DNA from: Natrinema zhouii
Lineage (GTDB): Archaea > Halobacteriota > Halobacteria > Halobacteriales > Natrialbaceae
Assembly (NCBI RefSeq): GCF_013456555.2
Contig: NZ_CP059154.1
Coordinates: forward strand, 3,410,001 to 3,474,000
Length of the DNA: 64,000 nucleotides
Direction of reading: 5' to 3'
Position 1 is the first letter of the stretch; every line of letters starts with the position of its first letter. The position numbers were made by a program, and so were the translations under genes. The notes under the pieces are model-generated. The model ran no database searches. It worked only from the letters and a program-made list of their open reading frames with translations, and had not been told where the DNA came from. This document shows positions 61,451 through 64,000 of this stretch, piece by piece.

Positions 61451-62947
61451 CTACGCCGACTCGCCGTCTTCCGGGTCGTCGCGCTGCGTGAACAGCCACT
61501 CGCTGGTCTGCGTGTAGGCACCGACCGGAACCCCGGGCCGCGTCTCGATCGCCTCGAAGAACCGGTTCATGATCACCTCCTCGACGACGCTGACGATCGA
61601 TTCGACCTCCACCTCGTCGTCGGCGCTTCCCAGGATCCCGAGCTCGAGTTGCGCGCCGGCCATGTCGGCGTGACCGCCGGCGCTGCCGATCCGATCGAAC
61701 CCGTCCCGGAGCGTCTCGCCGAGATCGATGTCGGTAGCCCGCGAGCGAGCCGAGAGGAACACCATCTCGTCGTCGAATCCGAAGACGAGCGTCGTCTCGA
61801 TCCCCTCCATCGCGAGCAATTGATCGGCCGCCTGGGGTAACGCGTCCCGGTCGCCGATCCGCCCGACGCTTGCGACGGCCACCGAATCGCGCTGGACGCG
61901 GTTCTTGATCGCCCGCGCGATCGTCTCGAGGGTCTCGCCCTCGAGCGATGGCTGTTCGATCTGGCGCAGAATCGACGTGTCGACGGACGGCGAGAGAATG
62001 GACGCGGCCCGAAAGTCGGCGGGCGAGACGCCCCTCGTGAAGTCGTTCGTATCGACTCGAATGCCGTACAACAGCGCCGTCGCCGTCGAGGGATCGATGG
62101 CGAAATCGAAGCGATCGAGGTACTCGGTGAGCACAGTGCTGGTCGCGCCCGCACCCTGTCGGAGGTCGACGAACTCGCCGGGAACCGGCCCGCGAGGCGG
62201 ATGGTGGTCGATGACGATGTCGACGTGGAGATCCGTCGGCAGCTGATCGTTGACGCCCGGCCGCGAGTGATCGACCAGCGCGAACGCCGAATACTCCGCG
62301 AGCGAGTCGGCGGGTGCCATATTCCGCAGCTCCAACTCGAGCAGGTTGACCATCGCCCGATTTTCCTGGTGGGAGATGTCGCCGAAGTAGCAGGCGTCGG
62401 CGGTGACGCCGACGGACTCGGCGATGTCGACGAGCGCGACCGCGCTCGCGATTGCATCCGGATCGGGATTGTCGTGGGCCACGACCGCTAGCCGACCGTC
62501 GATCGCCGCGAGACGGTCCCGGAGTTCGATCGCCGCTTCGGCGGACGGACTCGCCGTCTCGTCGATTGCCTGATCGGCTATCGCCGCCGTCGGGTCGATG
62601 ATTCGATCCGCAAGTTCCGCGAACCGGTCGCGGTCGGCGGCCACCGCGTTGCCGCCCAGATAGGCCACGATCACGGCGTCCGGAAACCGACTGCGCGCGG
62701 CCTCGAGTGCGGCCCGGTTGACGTCGGTGCGATCGCTGGCGACGAAGATCACGGACGGGGTATCGATGTTCGCGATGGTATCGGGGTCGGCCGGGTCCGC
62801 GCTCCGTGCCGGCACGCTCTCGTCACGCAGCGTCTCGACGACGCTCTCGTCGTCGGTGATGACGAGCACCCGACCGGCGCGCTCGGCAACCCGTTCGGTC
62901 ACCTTACGGCAGACAGTTCCGCAGCCGAGAACGAGCCGGAAAACCAT
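61451..62947 (-). CDS. DHH-family phosphoesterase with TrkA-N domain
   Basis: 498 residues. An N-terminal Rossmann/TrkA-N-like domain (about 1-110, VFRLVLGCGTVCRKVTERV; VITDDESVVETL) is followed by a DHH phosphoesterase: motif I VVAHDNPDPDAIASAVAL, motif III DHSRPG, motif DIVIDHHPP, and a DHHA1-like C-domain with GSAGGHADMAGAQL. Relatives hydrolyse oligoribonucleotides, c-di-AMP or pAp. In haloarchaea this fusion is widespread; its substrate is not established. It could link cyclic-dinucleotide turnover to NAD(H) or potassium sensing through the TrkA-N part. Confidence 0.88.
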   Translation of the reverse strand: MVFRLVLGCGTVCRKVTERVAERAGRVLVITDDESVVETLRDESVPARSADPADPDTIANIDTPSVIFVASDRTDVNRAALEAARSRFPDAVIVAYLGGNAVAADRDRFAELADRIIDPTAAIADQAIDETASPSAEAAIELRDRLAAIDGRLAVVAHDNPDPDAIASAVALVDIAESVGVTADACYFGDISHQENRAMVNLLELELRNMAPADSLAEYSAFALVDHSRPGVNDQLPTDLHVDIVIDHHPPRGPVPGEFVDLRQGAGATSTVLTEYLDRFDFAIDPSTATALLYGIRVDTNDFTRGVSPADFRAASILSPSVDTSILRQIEQPSLEGETLETIARAIKNRVQRDSVAVASVGRIGDRDALPQAADQLLAMEGIETTLVFGFDDEMVFLSARSRATDIDLGETLRDGFDRIGSAGGHADMAGAQLELGILGSADDEVEVESIVSVVEEVIMNRFFEAIETRPGVPVGAYTQTSEWLFTQRDDPEDGESA

Positions 62948-63002
62948 TTATCGCGGCTTGCAACCCCGGCGGGTAAAAGCTACCGGGTCTCCCGCCGGGC
63001 GA

Positions 63003-64000
63003 CTACGCGATGATCGCAGCCGCCGCCTCGCTTGCGGCGTCGGCGATCGGGCTGAACGCTGGCAGGATGAGGACCGTGATCACTGCGGCGGCGATGATCG
63101 CCGCGTAGAGCCCCGTCGGCTGGGCGAGTCGATCCCGATCGACGACCGGATCCTCGATCCAGAGCGCCTTGACCAGCCGCGAGTAGTAGTACAGCGAGAG
63201 CGCGCTGTTGATCACGAGCGCTGCGGCGACGACGAGCAGCGCCGTGTTGTCCGCGGCGGCCTCGATCGTCGCGGTGTACAGGAGATACTTGCTCCAGAAG
63301 CCGCCGAAGAGCGGGATGCCTGCGAGGCTGAACATGAAGACCGCCATCGCGGCACAGGCGAAGGGAGCCTGCTTCGCAAGGCCGTTGTAGTCCTCAAAGG
63401 TGCGGCCGACGCCCCAGTACTCCGCCAGCCCGACGAACAGGAACGCGCCCGTGTTCATGAAGCCGTAGACCAGCAGGTGCATCATGGCCGCTCCCATGAC
63501 GACCTCGCCGGCGTCAGTCGAGAGGGCCGCCAGCCCGATCAGCACGTAGCCGGCGTGGCCGATCGAGGAGTATGCGAGCATCCGCTTGACGTTCTCCTGA
63601 GTCGCCGCCGCGAAGTTGCCGACCGTCATCGTGACGACCGCGAGGATGACGAACGCCCACGTCCAGTCGACGCCGATGACGGCGGTCGTCGCCTCGAGCG
63701 GGAACGCCGTCGTGAACACGCGGAAGGCGAGCACGAAGCCGGCAGCCTTCGAGGCCGACGAGAGGAACGCGGAAATCGGCGCGGGCGCGCCCTCGTAGGC
63801 CTCGGGAGCCCAGAAGTGGAACGGCACGCTCGCCGTCTTGAACGCGATCCCACCGATCAACATCAGGATGCCCAGTCCGAGCAGGCCGCCCATCTCTCCG
63901 GCGTTGCCGAGTCCGTCGGCGATCGCCTCGAGTTGCAGCGAGCCGGTCGCGCCGTAGACCAGCGAGACGCCGTAGACGAAGATCGCCGACGAGAGCGCCC
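63003..64000 (-). CDS. nuoN: NADH-quinone oxidoreductase-like subunit N (5'-truncated by window edge)
   Basis: The last about 332 residues of a proton-pumping antiporter-like subunit of complex I. Recognised pieces are FKTASVPFHFWAPEAYEGAP (the conserved Lys and Trp of the family), TQENVKRMLAYSSIGHAGYVL, GMFSLAGIPLFGGF-type AVFMFSLAGIPLFGGFWSKY, and a C-terminal ALSLYYYSRLVKALW. About nine membrane helices are visible. The beginning of the gene lies beyond base 64000. Haloarchaeal complex I lacks the NADH-input module, so the electron donor may be ferredoxin or another carrier. Confidence 0.95.
   Translation of the reverse strand, partial: ALSSAIFVYGVSLVYGATGSLQLEAIADGLGNAGEMGGLLGLGILMLIGGIAFKTASVPFHFWAPEAYEGAPAPISAFLSSASKAAGFVLAFRVFTTAFPLEATTAVIGVDWTWAFVILAVVTMTVGNFAAATQENVKRMLAYSSIGHAGYVLIGLAALSTDAGEVVMGAAMMHLLVYGFMNTGAFLFVGLAEYWGVGRTFEDYNGLAKQAPFACAAMAVFMFSLAGIPLFGGFWSKYLLYTATIEAAADNTALLVVAAALVINSALSLYYYSRLVKALWIEDPVVDRDRLAQPTGLYAAIIAAAVITVLILPAFSPIADAASEAAAAIIA

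Noticed and set aside
1..64000. A CRISPR array
   Set aside because: The only tandem repeats seen (18 bp and 20 bp arrays, Thr/Glu-coding repeat, 15-bp thi4 repeat) have no spacers of even length and no cas genes nearby.

Overview
The window is chromosomal DNA from a halophilic archaeon (class Halobacteria; the gene families fit Natrialbales or a relative). The evidence is high GC, very acidic predicted proteins, many CGAG/CTCGAG-type codons, and archaeal or haloarchaeal families: phosphomevalonate decarboxylase, a GGPP-type polyprenyl synthase, FEN1, archaeal TopA, HalOD1 proteins, a ThiN-domain thiamine repressor, Tat-dependent lipoproteins, and a bacterial-type LeuRS with an archaeal-like C-terminus. 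Few genes have a clear Shine-Dalgarno sequence, consistent with mostly leaderless transcripts.

Layout. 1-9.7 kb: end of a methylmalonyl-CoA mutase operon (meaB, mcmA2), an HD phosphohydrolase, a LysE-type exporter, topA, a broken MATE transporter, thi4 and a 7TM-PAS histidine kinase. 9.8-21.3 kb: thioesterase, Lrp-type regulator, two HalOD1 proteins, methyltransferase, thiR, a DUF420 membrane protein, a J-domain protein, leuS, an SDR and an SPW-repeat protein. 21.3-28.9 kb: a large stand-alone Eco57I/type IIG-like restriction-methylation protein behind a degenerate 18-bp tandem repeat, a YqjF-like protein and a four-PAS histidine kinase. 28.9-33.7 kb: an AT-richer accessory island with HNH and LAGLIDADG nuclease fragments, three lipoproteins, a small winged-helix protein, and a divergent pair made of an orphan protein and a PD-(D/E)XK-like protein. 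It ends at tRNA-Ala(GGC). 34-43 kb: a Trm9-like methyltransferase, tRNA-Gly(TCC) with a decayed copy of its 3' half just downstream (an attachment-site scar), a CopG/sulfatase-fold pair, a DrrAB-type ABC exporter, a GNAT enzyme and a MEDS-GAF3 histidine kinase. 43.5-53.5 kb: housekeeping genes (FEN1, quinone-reductase-like MDR, phosphomevalonate decarboxylase, endonuclease III, NAD-kinase-like, M28 peptidase, polyprenyl synthase, small membrane proteins). 53.7-58.8 kb: a 1,334-residue Tat-secreted beta-helix protein with four C-terminal modules, lying between a decayed and an intact copy of the same small membrane-protein gene, so it looks inserted. 58.8-64 kb: methylmalonyl-CoA mutase large subunit, CBS-ParB protein, TrkA-N/DHH phosphoesterase and the C-terminal part of NuoN.

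How the genes fit together. The two mutase chains and the MeaB chaperone serve propionyl-CoA/methylmalonyl-CoA metabolism, but the large-subunit gene lies about 57 kb from the small-subunit/meaB pair. thi4 and thiR form a thiamine synthesis/repression pair about 5 kb apart. Phosphomevalonate decarboxylase and the prenyl synthase belong to isoprenoid/lipid synthesis. TopA, FEN1 and Nth belong to DNA maintenance. I saw no CRISPR array, rRNA or complete insertion sequence. The regions most worth study are the 28.9-33.7 kb island, the tRNA-Gly att scar, the inserted secreted beta-helix gene, and the restriction-methylation protein with an altered nuclease motif.
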